Of a DNA stretch of 64,000 nucleotides, positions 51,454 to 59,547 are shown piece by piece. The stretch is from Pseudomonas syringae. GTDB taxonomy: Bacteria > Pseudomonadota > Gammaproteobacteria > Pseudomonadales > Pseudomonadaceae. Positions within the stretch are counted from its first letter, which is position 1. Every line of letters begins with the position of its first letter. The notes beneath the pieces were generated by a model, which had not been told where the DNA came from, ran no database searches, and worked only from the letters and a program-made list of their open reading frames with translations. The stretch lies in the NCBI RefSeq assembly GCF_001698815.1, contig NZ_LGSI01000003.1, positions 31,007-95,006 of the forward strand. The letters run 5' to 3'. Position numbers and translations under genes: made by a program.

Positions 51454-52235
51454 ATAGAGGCCGCGACGCCTACTATTGGCGTCTGCTGGCTACTGCGATG
51501 TCCTTTGCCCTGTTCGGGGTGGGCGGATTGTGCCTGCGCCTGGTGGTTTTCCCGGTTCTGGGCTGGTTGCCCGGCGATGCGCTGACCCACAGGCAACGGG
51601 CCAGACGCACCATTGGCTGGCTATTCTGGCTGTTCATTCGCATCATGGCCCGGCTTGGCGTGCTGACCTATGACGTTCAAGGCGCAGAAAGGCTGGGCCG
51701 TCCGGGCCAGATGATCATTGCCAACCACCCGTCGCTGATCGATGTGGTGTTCCTGATCGGGCTGGTGCGCGACGCCAACTGCGTGGTCAAACGCAGCCTC
51801 TGGAAGAACCCGTTCACCTGCGGCCCGGTGTGTGCCACCGAGTACATCAGCAACGACGGCAATGTCGACATGCTCGACGACGCCGCCGACGCGCTGCGCA
51901 ACGGGCAGACGCTGATCATTTTCCCGGAAGGCACCCGCACCCAGCCGGGCCAGGCGCCGGAATTCCACCGTGGCGCGGCCTCGATTGCCCTGCGTGGTGC
52001 CAGCGTGATCACGCCCGTGGTGATCAAGGTCAGCCCGACAACATTGACCAAGGCGGAGCCCTGGTACCGCATTCCCCAGCGTCGCGTGCATTTCAGCCTG
52101 TGCGTCGGACCCGATATAGATCCACAAGCCTTTGCTGCCCTTGGCCCGGCGCCCGTCGCCTCGCGCAAGCTCAACGATTATCTGCATCACTATTTCATCA
52201 AGGAGCTCGCCTCAGATGAGCGATCTGCACCGTGA
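51429..52235 (+). CDS. PlsC-type lysophospholipid acyltransferase, APE cluster
   Basis: This 268-residue membrane-associated acyltransferase has two N-terminal hydrophobic segments, then the catalytic NHPSLIDV block (NHxxxxD type, about residues 99-106) and FPEGTRT (about 162-168). In APE clusters it is thought to transfer the aryl polyene chain to a lipid or glycan acceptor. The ATG at 51429 follows GGAAG and overlaps the CLF gene; the track of hydrophobic residues starts right after. Confidence 0.83.
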   Translation: MELATQPLNRGRDAYYWRLLATAMSFALFGVGGLCLRLVVFPVLGWLPGDALTHRQRARRTIGWLFWLFIRIMARLGVLTYDVQGAERLGRPGQMIIANHPSLIDVVFLIGLVRDANCVVKRSLWKNPFTCGPVCATEYISNDGNVDMLDDAADALRNGQTLIIFPEGTRTQPGQAPEFHRGAASIALRGASVITPVVIKVSPTTLTKAEPWYRIPQRRVHFSLCVGPDIDPQAFAALGPAPVASRKLNDYLHHYFIKELASDERSAP

Positions 52236-52476
52236 CATCAAACAGCTGATCATCGACGCCCTGGGCCTGGAAGACATCAGCACCCATGACATCGGCAACG
52301 ATCAGATCCTGTTCGGCGAAGGCCTTGGACTGGACTCCGTTGACGCCCTGGAGCTAGGCCTGGCCATCCAGAAACGCTACGGCATCAAGATCGATGCCGA
52401 CGCCAAGGACACCCGCAATCATTTCACCAGCGTGGACAGCCTTGCGGCCTTCGTCAGCGCCCGGCAAGTGGCCTGA
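52216..52476 (+). CDS. Acyl carrier protein 1, APE cluster
   Basis: This 86-residue acyl carrier protein has the phosphopantetheine-site motif GLDSVDALEL, with attachment at the Ser near residue 40. It resembles ApeE/ApeF-type carriers. It starts inside the previous gene (20-base overlap) with AGGAG 10 bases upstream, and ends 9 bases before the second carrier gene. Confidence 0.88.
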   Translation: MSDLHRDIKQLIIDALGLEDISTHDIGNDQILFGEGLGLDSVDALELGLAIQKRYGIKIDADAKDTRNHFTSVDSLAAFVSARQVA

Positions 52477-52485
52477 GGACTGAAC

Positions 52486-52740
52486 ATGCAAACCCGTGAA
52501 GACATCTTCGAAATCCTGCGCGAGGCGCTGGTTGAGCTGTTCGAACTTGAGCCTGAGCGAGTCAGTCTGCAAGCCAATCTCTATCAGGATCTGGAAATCG
52601 ACAGCATCGATGCCGTGGACCTGATCGACCACATCAAGCGCAAGACCGGCAAAAAAATCGCAGCCGAGGAATTCAAGGCCGTGCGTACCGTCAACGATGT
52701 GGTCGAGGCGGTTTACCGTCTGGTCAACGCCGCCGCATGA
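52486..52740 (+). CDS. Acyl carrier protein 2, APE cluster
   Basis: This 84-residue carrier protein has the motif EIDSIDAVDLID with the pantetheinylated Ser near residue 39. The sequence differs clearly from carrier 1; in APE systems one carrier loads the starter and the other carries extension units. Its stop overlaps the next ATG (ATGA at 52737-52740). Confidence 0.88.
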   Translation: MQTREDIFEILREALVELFELEPERVSLQANLYQDLEIDSIDAVDLIDHIKRKTGKKIAAEEFKAVRTVNDVVEAVYRLVNAAA

Positions 52741-53297
52741 AGCGGCTGATCGGCGTGGGGCTGCTGCTGGTCGGCGCGGTGTATCCATTTGCCGTTTATT
52801 ACGGCACCGAACACTTCGCGCCGTGGCAGTTCGCCCTGCTGCTGGGCAGCCTGTGGCTGGGTCGCGCGCTGACTGCTGAAAAGCGCCCCGGCAGCCTGAT
52901 CACGCCGCTGGTCGCCATTGGTTTTTGCCTGCTTCTGGGCGCGTTCAACAGTCCGCTGTTGCTGCGCTGGTATCCGGTCCTGATCAGCGCCTCGATGCTT
53001 GGCCTGTTTGGTTTGAGCCTGATTTATGGCCCGCCGATCGTCGAGCGTCTGGCGCGGATGCGCGAAGCCGAGCTGCCTGCCGTCGCGGTGCGCTACACGC
53101 GTCAGGTCACTGAAGTCTGGTGCTGGTTTTTCCTCGGCAACGGTTTGATGGCTGCGGGCCTGACCCTGTGGGCGCCGCTGTCGTGGTGGACGCTGTACAC
53201 CGGACTGATTTCCTACGGGTTGATGGGCTTGCTGTTTGCAGGCGAATGGATAGTCCGCCGACGCGTCCGAAGCGGCGAACTCAAATGGAACACTTGA
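52737..53297 (+). CDS. COG4648-type membrane protein, APE cluster
   Basis: This 186-residue protein has about six hydrophobic helices (MKRLIGVGLLLVGAVYPFAVYY..., PLVAIGFCLLLGAFNSP..., WCWFFLGNGLMAAGLTLWAPLSWW...) and a basic C-terminus. It is a conserved unknown member of aryl polyene operons (ApeG-like). It overlaps both neighbours, so it is translated as part of the set. Confidence 0.75.
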   Translation: MKRLIGVGLLLVGAVYPFAVYYGTEHFAPWQFALLLGSLWLGRALTAEKRPGSLITPLVAIGFCLLLGAFNSPLLLRWYPVLISASMLGLFGLSLIYGPPIVERLARMREAELPAVAVRYTRQVTEVWCWFFLGNGLMAAGLTLWAPLSWWTLYTGLISYGLMGLLFAGEWIVRRRVRSGELKWNT

Positions 53298-54997
53298 ACC
53301 CGATGAACCCGATTGCACTTAACTGGATCAAGCCTGAGCAACTGCTGCTCGAACCCCAGGCCGACCGCGAACTGACCCAGGCGCCCGCGCTGAACCACGC
53401 GCAATTCTGTACCCAGGCCTTGAGCCTCGCCGCCGCCCTGCAAGCCCGGGGCATCGAGCGTCTGGCGCTGCATCTGGAAGATGCCGGTGAACTGGCTGTC
53501 GCGTTGTTCGGTGCCTGGCGCGCAGGTGTCAGCGTGCTATTGCCCGCCGACCTGCAAGCGCAGACTCGCCAACGCTGGGCCGATCACGTCGATGGCTGGT
53601 TGACCGATCAGCCCGGCGACCTCCACTTGCGCGAGCTGCACGCCGATCCGCTGCCGCCCGCATCGCTGGATCTGGACGAATGCCGCCTGAGCCTGTGTAC
53701 CTCCGGCTCCAGCGGCGAACCCAAACTGATTGAAAAGCGTCTGCGACAACTGGCCAACGAGATTCAGGCGCTGGAATCCCTCTGGGGTGCCGAACTGGGC
53801 CATTCCTGCATCATTGGCAGCGTGGCGAGCCAGCATATTTATGGCCTGCTGTTTCGCGTGCTGTGGCCGCTGAGTGCCGGGCGCAGTTTTGTGCGCAAAC
53901 AATTGCCGTTTCCTGAAGACTTGCAGCGCGCCAGCCGCGAACACCCGGTTTTTGCCTGGGTCGCCAGCCCGGCGCTGCTCAAACGCATGGGCGACAACCT
54001 CGACTGGTCGGCCCTGAGCGCGGTGCGCCGGGTATTTTCCTCGGGTGGCGCATTGCCCGGCGAAGCCGCCGCGAGCCTGCATGAACGGCTCGGGCAATGG
54101 CCCACCGAAATTCTCGGCAGCTCGGAAACCGGTGGCATTGCCTGGCGTCAGGGCGAAAACCTCTGGCAGGCATTCGACGGCGTGCGCCTGGAGCAGGATG
54201 GCGATGGGGCGCTGCTGATCAGTTCAACCTACATGCCACCGGGCCATATCGAACACAGCGCCGATGCCGTGCGCATGGGCGACGACGGCCGCTTTGAATT
54301 ACTGAGTCGTCTGGACCGCATCGTCAAACTCGAAGAGAAGCGCATTTCCCTGCCGTTACTGGAACAGGCGCTGGCCGGTCACGCTTGGGTGAACGAAGCG
54401 CGCTTCGGGGTCATTCAGGAAAAACGCGCATCGCTGGGCGCCTTGGTGGTGCTCAACGCTGCCGGGCTGAATGCATTGCGCAATCAAGGCCGACGCAGCC
54501 TGACCCAAACCTTGCGCGAGCATTTGCGCCCGCACTGCGAAGCCATCGCCCTGCCCCGCCGTTGGCGTCTGCTGCGGCAATTGCCGCTCAATGCCCAGGG
54601 CAAATTGCCTCAGGCTGATGTCCAAGCATTGCTGTTGGCGCCACGAGCGCGACAGCCAGAGATGATGAGTCAGCAGATGATCGACGGCGTGTTGCATCTG
54701 GACCTGCATGTCCCGGCCGATCTTGCCTATTTCAGCGGTCACTTCCCGTCCGCGCCGGTACTGCCCGGCGTGGTTCAGGTGGACTGGGCGATGGCGCTGG
54801 GCCAGCGCTTGCTGGATCTGCCGCCGAAATTCGCCGGTATGGAAGTACTCAAGTTTCAGCAACTGATCCGCCCCGGCGATGACATCAGCCTGACCCTGCG
54901 CTTCGATGCCGAACGCGGCAAACTCTACTTCACCTACCGCAACAGCGAAGCGGCATGCTCCAGCGGACGGATATTGCTGGAGGTGGTCGATGTTTGA
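53285..54997 (+). CDS. Acyl ligase fused to hotdog dehydratase, APE cluster
   Basis: This 570-residue protein is two enzymes in one. Residues 1 to about 455 form an AMP-binding acyl-CoA/ACP ligase: the P-loop [17 protein letters not shown] (about 138-154), LGSSETGG (about 277-284), [21 protein letters not shown] (about 337-357). Residues about 460-570 form a hotdog dehydratase of the FabA/FabZ-like ApeI kind, with the active-site His in [20 protein letters not shown]. The ligase would activate the aryl starter for ACP loading, and the dehydratase makes polyene double bonds. The ATG at 53285 overlaps the previous stop. Confidence 0.83.
   Translation: MEHLNPMNPIALNWIKPEQLLLEPQADRELTQAPALNHAQFCTQALSLAAALQARGIERLALHLEDAGELAVALFGAWRAGVSVLLPADLQAQTRQRWADHVDGWLTDQPGDLHLRELHADPLPPASLDLDECRLSLCTSGSSGEPKLIEKRLRQLANEIQALESLWGAELGHSCIIGSVASQHIYGLLFRVLWPLSAGRSFVRKQLPFPEDLQRASREHPVFAWVASPALLKRMGDNLDWSALSAVRRVFSSGGALPGEAAASLHERLGQWPTEILGSSETGGIAWRQGENLWQAFDGVRLEQDGDGALLISSTYMPPGHIEHSADAVRMGDDGRFELLSRLDRIVKLEEKRISLPLLEQALAGHAWVNEARFGVIQEKRASLGALVVLNAAGLNALRNQGRRSLTQTLREHLRPHCEAIALPRRWRLLRQLPLNAQGKLPQADVQALLLAPRARQPEMMSQQMIDGVLHLDLHVPADLAYFSGHFPSAPVLPGVVQVDWAMALGQRLLDLPPKFAGMEVLKFQQLIRPGDDISLTLRFDAERGKLYFTYRNSEAACSSGRILLEVVDV
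54979..54992 (+). other. Isolated ribosome binding site and ATG
   Basis: GGAGG (54979-54983) lies 6 bases before ATG (54990-54992), at the end of the ligase gene, and the ATG overlaps its TGA. The frame it opens is short ([10 protein letters not shown]...) and runs into REP units, ending at 55211 out of frame with the glycosyltransferase. This looks like the original coupled start site of the glycosyltransferase, or of a lost leader codon stretch. Confidence 0.5.
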
Positions 54998-55038
54998 TTC
55001 AGATAAACGCCACAGCATCTGCATTGATCGCAATACCG

Positions 55039-55191
55039 CCTCGCGAATAAATTCGCTCCTACGGAGAATGAATTCTCTCGCCGTGATCCGATCCCCCTGT
55101 AGGAGCGAATTTATTCGCGAAGAGGCCGGTACATCCGCAGCTTTTTTTGAACCAGGAACATCGCATTCGCGGGCAAGCCTCGCTCCCACAG
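55039..55191. repeat. REP units inside the APE operon
   Basis: CTCGCGAATAAATTCGCTCCTAC (55040-55062) faces GTAGGAGCGAATTTATTCGCG (55100-55120), and a third unit TTCGCGGGCAAGCCTCGCTCC (55166-55186) of another family follows. They occupy most of the 206-base gap between the ligase and glycosyltransferase genes, in an operon whose other gene junctions overlap or leave only 9 bases. Confidence 0.85.
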
Positions 55192-55203
55192 GCGGTTCAC
55201 CTC

Positions 55204-55938
55204 ATGCATAACCCCTGCGCAATAATTCCGGTGTTCGACCATGAACACGCCGTCTCTGCCGTGGTAGCGGCGGTGTTGGCGGCGGGGTTGCCGTGTGTGT
55301 TGGTGGATGACGCCAGCAGCCCGGCCTGTGCGGCGGTATTGAGAACGCTGGCGGAAGGCGAAAACGTCTCTCTGCTCACGCTGCCCGTCAATCAAGGCAA
55401 AGGTGGCGCGGTGATGGCGGGCTTTCGCGAGGCCCAACGCAGGGGCTTCAGCCATGCCCTGCAAGTCGATGCCGACGGCCAACATGATCTGAGCGATATT
55501 GGCTTATTCCTGAGCACGTCCCGGGAGCAGCCAAACGCGATTATCTGCGGCTACCCGCAATACGATGCCAGCGTGCCCAAAGGCCGTTTGTACGCCCGTT
55601 ACCTGACGCATTTCTGGGTCTGGGTGAACACGCTGTCGTTACAGATCAGGGATTCCATGTGCGGCTTCCGGATTTACCCGCTCCGGCCCGTGGTGCAGCT
55701 GATCGACACCGTGCAGATCGGCAAACGCATGGATTTCGACTCGGACATTCTGGTGCGCCTGGCGTGGCGCAATCTGCCGATGCAGTGGTTGCCCGTCAAG
55801 GTGCATTACCCGCAGGACGGCGTGTCGCACTTCCGCATGTTTCACGACAATGTGCTGATCACGAAAATGCACACCAAGTTGTTCTTCGGCATGCTGGCGC
55901 GCTTCCCGTTGATCCTCTGGCGGAGGTGGTTGCCATGA
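55204..55938 (+). CDS. Family 2 glycosyltransferase, APE cluster
   Basis: This 244-residue GT2 enzyme has the nucleotide-binding start CAIIPVFDHEHAV, VDDAS and the DxD-type metal motif VDADGQHD (about residues 83-90). It has the family layout of GT2 proteins in aryl polyene operons. The start ATG at 55204 gives the shortest complete domain; its ribosome binding site is poor (GGCGG, 12 bases away) because REP units lie just upstream. It overlaps the next gene by ATGA. Confidence 0.8.
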   Translation: MHNPCAIIPVFDHEHAVSAVVAAVLAAGLPCVLVDDASSPACAAVLRTLAEGENVSLLTLPVNQGKGGAVMAGFREAQRRGFSHALQVDADGQHDLSDIGLFLSTSREQPNAIICGYPQYDASVPKGRLYARYLTHFWVWVNTLSLQIRDSMCGFRIYPLRPVVQLIDTVQIGKRMDFDSDILVRLAWRNLPMQWLPVKVHYPQDGVSHFRMFHDNVLITKMHTKLFFGMLARFPLILWRRWLP

Positions 55939-56879
55939 GCAATCAACAGCCGGACAAACACTGGGCCGATCACGAAGAGCGCGGCAGTTTCATGCTGATG
56001 CAGCTCACCGCCTGGGCCGCCAAACGTCTGGGCCGACGCGTATTGAGCCCGCTGCTGTATGGCATCGTTTTGTACTTCTTCCTGTTCGGTCGTCAGGCGC
56101 GTAAAAGCGCCTGGGAATACCAGCGGCGTCTGGCCCAATGGAGCGCCCGCCCCGAATTGCTGCCGACCCAGCGCCGGGTGTTCGGCCAGTTCATGGCCTT
56201 TGCCGACTCGTTGCTGGACAAGCTGGACGTCTGGAACGGCAAGTTGCGCCTTGAGCAAATCGATATCGTCGACCCCGCCGGTTTACGTACCCAATTGCGC
56301 GGCCAGCGCGGGCAAATGCTGGTGGGCGCGCACCTGGGCAACCTTGAGGTCTGTCGCGCCCTGGCCGAGCTGGGCGAAAAAGTCACCATGAACGTGCTGG
56401 TTCATACCAAGCACGCCGAGCGTTTCAATCGTTTGCTGGGCGAAGCCGGGGCGACTCACTTGCGGCTGATTCAGGTCAGCGAGCTGAACCCGATGATCAT
56501 GCTCCAATTGAGCGAGCGTCTGGATCGTGGCGAATGGCTGGCGATTGCCGGTGATCGCGTCGCGCTGCATGGCGGACGTAATGCCAAGGTGGATTTTCTC
56601 GGCGGCAAGGCAGCGTTTCCCCAAGGGCCATGGCTGCTGGCCGGGCTGCTGAAATGCCCGATCCATCTGATTTTCTGCCTCAAGGGCGCGAACGGCTATC
56701 GGGTGATCCTCGAACCTTTCGCCGACGCGATCGAATGGCGGCGCAGTGATCGCCAGCACGTGATCGGCCAATGGGCCCAGCGTTACGCCGACCGCCTCAG
56801 CCACTATTGCCTGCAAGCCCCGCAACAATGGTTCAATTTCTATCCTTTCTGGAAGTCCGATGACGAATCAAGTTCCTGA
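55935..56879 (+). CDS. LpxL/HtrB-type acyltransferase, APE cluster
   Basis: This 314-residue inner-membrane acyltransferase has one N-terminal hydrophobic segment (LSPLLYGIVLYFFLFG) and the HtrB-family catalytic block GAHLGNLEV (HxxxE-like, about residues 136-144), with AGDRVALHGGR further on. It is likely to add the acyl or aryl polyene chain to an outer-membrane-bound acceptor. It starts by an ATGA overlap, and its end overlaps the ammonia lyase by 20 bases. Confidence 0.82.
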   Translation: MSNQQPDKHWADHEERGSFMLMQLTAWAAKRLGRRVLSPLLYGIVLYFFLFGRQARKSAWEYQRRLAQWSARPELLPTQRRVFGQFMAFADSLLDKLDVWNGKLRLEQIDIVDPAGLRTQLRGQRGQMLVGAHLGNLEVCRALAELGEKVTMNVLVHTKHAERFNRLLGEAGATHLRLIQVSELNPMIMLQLSERLDRGEWLAIAGDRVALHGGRNAKVDFLGGKAAFPQGPWLLAGLLKCPIHLIFCLKGANGYRVILEPFADAIEWRRSDRQHVIGQWAQRYADRLSHYCLQAPQQWFNFYPFWKSDDESSS

Positions 56880-58407
56880 GCCGGTTACTTTCGGCGAACG
56901 CGCGCTGCAGATCGAAGACGTGCTGGCCCTGGCCAATCGCCAAGTGCCCACAACCCTGCAAAGCGACAGCGCCTTTCGCCAGCGCATCGCCAAGGGCGCG
57001 CAGTTTCTCGATTCGCTGCTGGACAAGGAAGGCGTGATTTATGGCGTGACCACCGGTTACGGCGATTCCTGCGTGGTGGCCGTACCGCTGCATCATGTGG
57101 AAGCTTTGCCGCGTCACCTGTACACCTTTCACGGCTGCGGCCTGGGCAAACTGCTCGACCCGCAAGCCACCCGCGCAGTGCTTGCCGCGCGTTTGCAGTC
57201 GCTGTGCCAGGGGGTTTCCGGGGTGCGTGTCGAGTTGCTGGAACGCTTGCAGGCGTTTCTCGATCAGGACGTGCTGCCGCTGATTCCGGAAGAAGGTTCG
57301 GTGGGCGCCAGTGGCGATCTGACGCCGCTGTCTTATGTCGCCGCGACGCTGTCCGGCGAGCGCGAAGTGCTGTTCCGTGGCGAGCGCCGTCAGGCCAGCG
57401 ACGTGCATCGCGAGCTGGGTTGGCAGCCTTTGGTGCTGCGTCCCAAGGAAGCCCTGGCCTTGATGAACGGCACGGCGGTAATGACCGGTCTGGCGTGTCT
57501 GGCCTTCGCCCGCGCCGATTACCTGCTGCAATTGGCAACACGCATTACCGCGATGAATGTCGTGGCGCTGCAAGGCAATCCCGAGCATTTCGACGAGCGT
57601 CTGTTTGCCGCCAAACCGCATCCGGGGCAGATGCAAGTCGCCGCCTGGTTGCGCAAGGATTTGGCCATCGACGCGCCCACCGCGCCGTTGCACCGGTTGC
57701 AGGATCGCTATTCCCTGCGTTGCGCGCCCCATGTGTTGGGCGTGCTGGCTGACAGCCTGAACTGGCTGCGCTCGTTCATCGAGATCGAACTCAACAGCGC
57801 CAATGACAACCCGATCATCGACGCCGAAGCCGAACGCGTGTTGCATGGCGGGCACTTCTACGGCGGGCACATCGCTTTCGCCATGGACAGCCTGAAGAAT
57901 CTGGTCGCCAACGTTGCCGATCTGCTGGATCGCCAGCTCGCGCTGCTAGTGGATGAACGCTACAACCACGGTTTGCCGAGCAACCTGTCCGGCGCGTCTG
58001 CCGAGCGGGCGATGCTCAATCACGGCTTCAAGGCGGTGCAGATCGGCACCAGCGCCTGGACCGCCGAAGCCCTGAAAAACACCATGCCGGCCAGCGTGTT
58101 TTCCCGTTCAACCGAATGCCATAACCAAGACAAAGTGAGCATGGGCACCATCGCTGCCCGTGATGCGATTCGTGTTCTGGAGCTGACCGAACAAGTCGCC
58201 GCCGCCACCTTGATCGCCGCCAATCAGGGCGTCTGGCTGCGCAGCAAGGCCGCCGATGCGCGTCCGCTGCCGCCAGCGCTGGCCGCCATGCACGAGCAAT
58301 TGGCACAAGACTTCCCGCCGGTCATCGAAGACCGCGCGCTGGAAGGCGAGCTGCGCTTGTGCCTGCAACGTATCGCCGATCGCCACTGGAGGTTGCATGC
58401 GCAGTAA
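56860..58407 (+). CDS. HAL/PAL/TAL-type ammonia lyase, APE cluster
   Basis: This 515-residue lyase has the self-cyclising Ala-Ser-Gly (149-151 in SVGASGDLTPLSY) that forms the MIO group, Tyr61 in IYGVTTGYGDS, and NSANDNP. It should produce an aryl acrylate starter (from Tyr or Phe) for the polyene. The position that tells substrates apart reads Phe90-His91 (YTFHGCGLG); tyrosine lyases usually show His-Leu, phenylalanine lyases Phe-Leu and histidine lyases Ser-His. Start overlaps the previous gene by 20 bases. Confidence 0.88.
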   Translation: MTNQVPEPVTFGERALQIEDVLALANRQVPTTLQSDSAFRQRIAKGAQFLDSLLDKEGVIYGVTTGYGDSCVVAVPLHHVEALPRHLYTFHGCGLGKLLDPQATRAVLAARLQSLCQGVSGVRVELLERLQAFLDQDVLPLIPEEGSVGASGDLTPLSYVAATLSGEREVLFRGERRQASDVHRELGWQPLVLRPKEALALMNGTAVMTGLACLAFARADYLLQLATRITAMNVVALQGNPEHFDERLFAAKPHPGQMQVAAWLRKDLAIDAPTAPLHRLQDRYSLRCAPHVLGVLADSLNWLRSFIEIELNSANDNPIIDAEAERVLHGGHFYGGHIAFAMDSLKNLVANVADLLDRQLALLVDERYNHGLPSNLSGASAERAMLNHGFKAVQIGTSAWTAEALKNTMPASVFSRSTECHNQDKVSMGTIAARDAIRVLELTEQVAAATLIAANQGVWLRSKAADARPLPPALAAMHEQLAQDFPPVIEDRALEGELRLCLQRIADRHWRLHAQ

Positions 58408-58822
58408 AGGCGTCATTCATGCGGACACCGAGTTCGTCGTACCGTTTTTCGACATCGACATGATGAATGTCGTCTGGCACGGGCATTACGTGAAATACCT
58501 CGAAGTGGCGCGCTGCGCGTTACTCGACCAGATCGGCCACAACTACACGCAAATGCTCGCGTCGGGCTACGGCTGGCCGGTGATCGACCTGCAATTGCGC
58601 TACGTGCGCGGCGCGACCTTCGGCCAGCGGCTGATCGTGCGCGCCAGCCTCGTGGAATGGGAAAGCCGCTTGAAGATCAACTACCTGATCAGCGACGCCG
58701 AAACCGGCGAACGCATGACCCGCGCCAGCTCGATCCAGGTCGCCGTGCATATCGAAAGCCGCGAAATGCAGCTGGCTTCGCCGAAAGTCTTCACCGATGC
58801 TGTTGCGCGGGTGTTGTCATGA
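58397..58822 (+). CDS. Hotdog acyl-CoA/ACP thioesterase, APE cluster
   Basis: This 141-residue 4HBT-type thioesterase carries the family block FFDIDMMNVVWHGHYVKYLE, with an Asp at the usual catalytic place and a conserved His-Gly-His. It may release the aryl polyene or edit stalled carriers. The ATG at 58397 follows TGGAGG and overlaps the ammonia lyase end by 11 bases; the stop overlaps the next ATG (ATGA, 58819-58822). Confidence 0.85.
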   Translation: MRSKGVIHADTEFVVPFFDIDMMNVVWHGHYVKYLEVARCALLDQIGHNYTQMLASGYGWPVIDLQLRYVRGATFGQRLIVRASLVEWESRLKINYLISDAETGERMTRASSIQVAVHIESREMQLASPKVFTDAVARVLS

Positions 58823-59547
58823 ATCCGGCGAACCATGCAGCAGTAGACGCCGTTGGAGCGAGGCTTGCCCGCGAATCATTGGCTGCGGTATGTCAGGTAG
58901 ACCACGTAATCGTTCTTCGCGGGCAAGCCTCGCTCCAACAGACCATTCGCCGTGTTCTTGGCATGCTGGCACTGATCTGCCTGTCGCCCTTGGCGAACGC
59001 CTTTGACCTGCAACAGCTGAGCGAGCAACTGGCCAAACCGGTCGTAGTGCGCGGCAGCTTCATTCAGGAAAAACACCTGCGCGCGTTGCCCCAACCGTTG
59101 GTGAGTAAAGGCAAGTTCGTGCTGGCCAAGGAGTTCGGTCTGCTGTGGTTGCTGGATACGCCGCTCAAGCAGGATTACCGGATCAGCCCGGCTGGCATCG
59201 CCCGCCGCGAAACCGACGGCACTGGCAGTTGGCAATTGCTGCCGAACAAGAGCGCCGGTGCTGAGCAGAACCGTTTGTTCCTCGCCGTTTTGCAGGGCGA
59301 CAGCAGCGGTTTGCAGCGCGATTTCGAGCTGCAACTCAAGGGCGATGCAAGCGCATGGCAACTGACGCTGATCCCGCGTTCGCTGTTGCTGCAGCAAGTG
59401 TTCAAGCAGATCAATATCGACGGCGGCGTCTTAGTGCAACGCATCGAACTGCAGGAAACCCAAGGCGACAGCACCCTGTTGAAGATGCTCGACAGCCAGA
59501 GCGTGCCAGCCTTGAGCGATGCGGAGCGCCACGACTTTGCCGACTGA
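58819..59547 (+). CDS. LolA-like outer-membrane carrier protein, N-terminus interrupted by REPs
   Basis: This 242-residue reading frame ends in a LolA-like protein: GSFIQEKHLRALPQPLVSKGKFVLAKEFGLLWLL and the ISPAGIARRE stretch. Its signal peptide (RRVLGMLALICLSPLANA) starts only near residue 44. The first 43 codons include the whole of an inverted REP pair read in frame (VGARLARESLAAVC...LRGQASLQQ). An in-frame ATG at 58963 would give a very short signal peptide. The intact reading frame argues against a pseudogene, but export efficiency is doubtful. Confidence 0.7.
   Translation: MNPANHAAVDAVGARLARESLAAVCQVDHVIVLRGQASLQQTIRRVLGMLALICLSPLANAFDLQQLSEQLAKPVVVRGSFIQEKHLRALPQPLVSKGKFVLAKEFGLLWLLDTPLKQDYRISPAGIARRETDGTGSWQLLPNKSAGAEQNRLFLAVLQGDSSGLQRDFELQLKGDASAWQLTLIPRSLLLQQVFKQINIDGGVLVQRIELQETQGDSTLLKMLDSQSVPALSDAERHDFAD
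58851..58940. repeat. Inverted REP pair inside the LolA-like reading frame
   Basis: CGTTGGAGCGAGGCTTGCCC (from 58851, GCGAA tail) and TTCGCGGGCAAGCCTCGCTC (ending CAACAG) enclose about 40 bases. The pair begins 32 bases after the ATG of the LolA-like gene, within an otherwise overlapping gene junction. Confidence 0.87.

Noticed and set aside
54990..55211. A separate 73-codon gene starting at ATG 54990
   Set aside because: Its sequence after about 16 codons is translated REP; only the start signal looks genuine.
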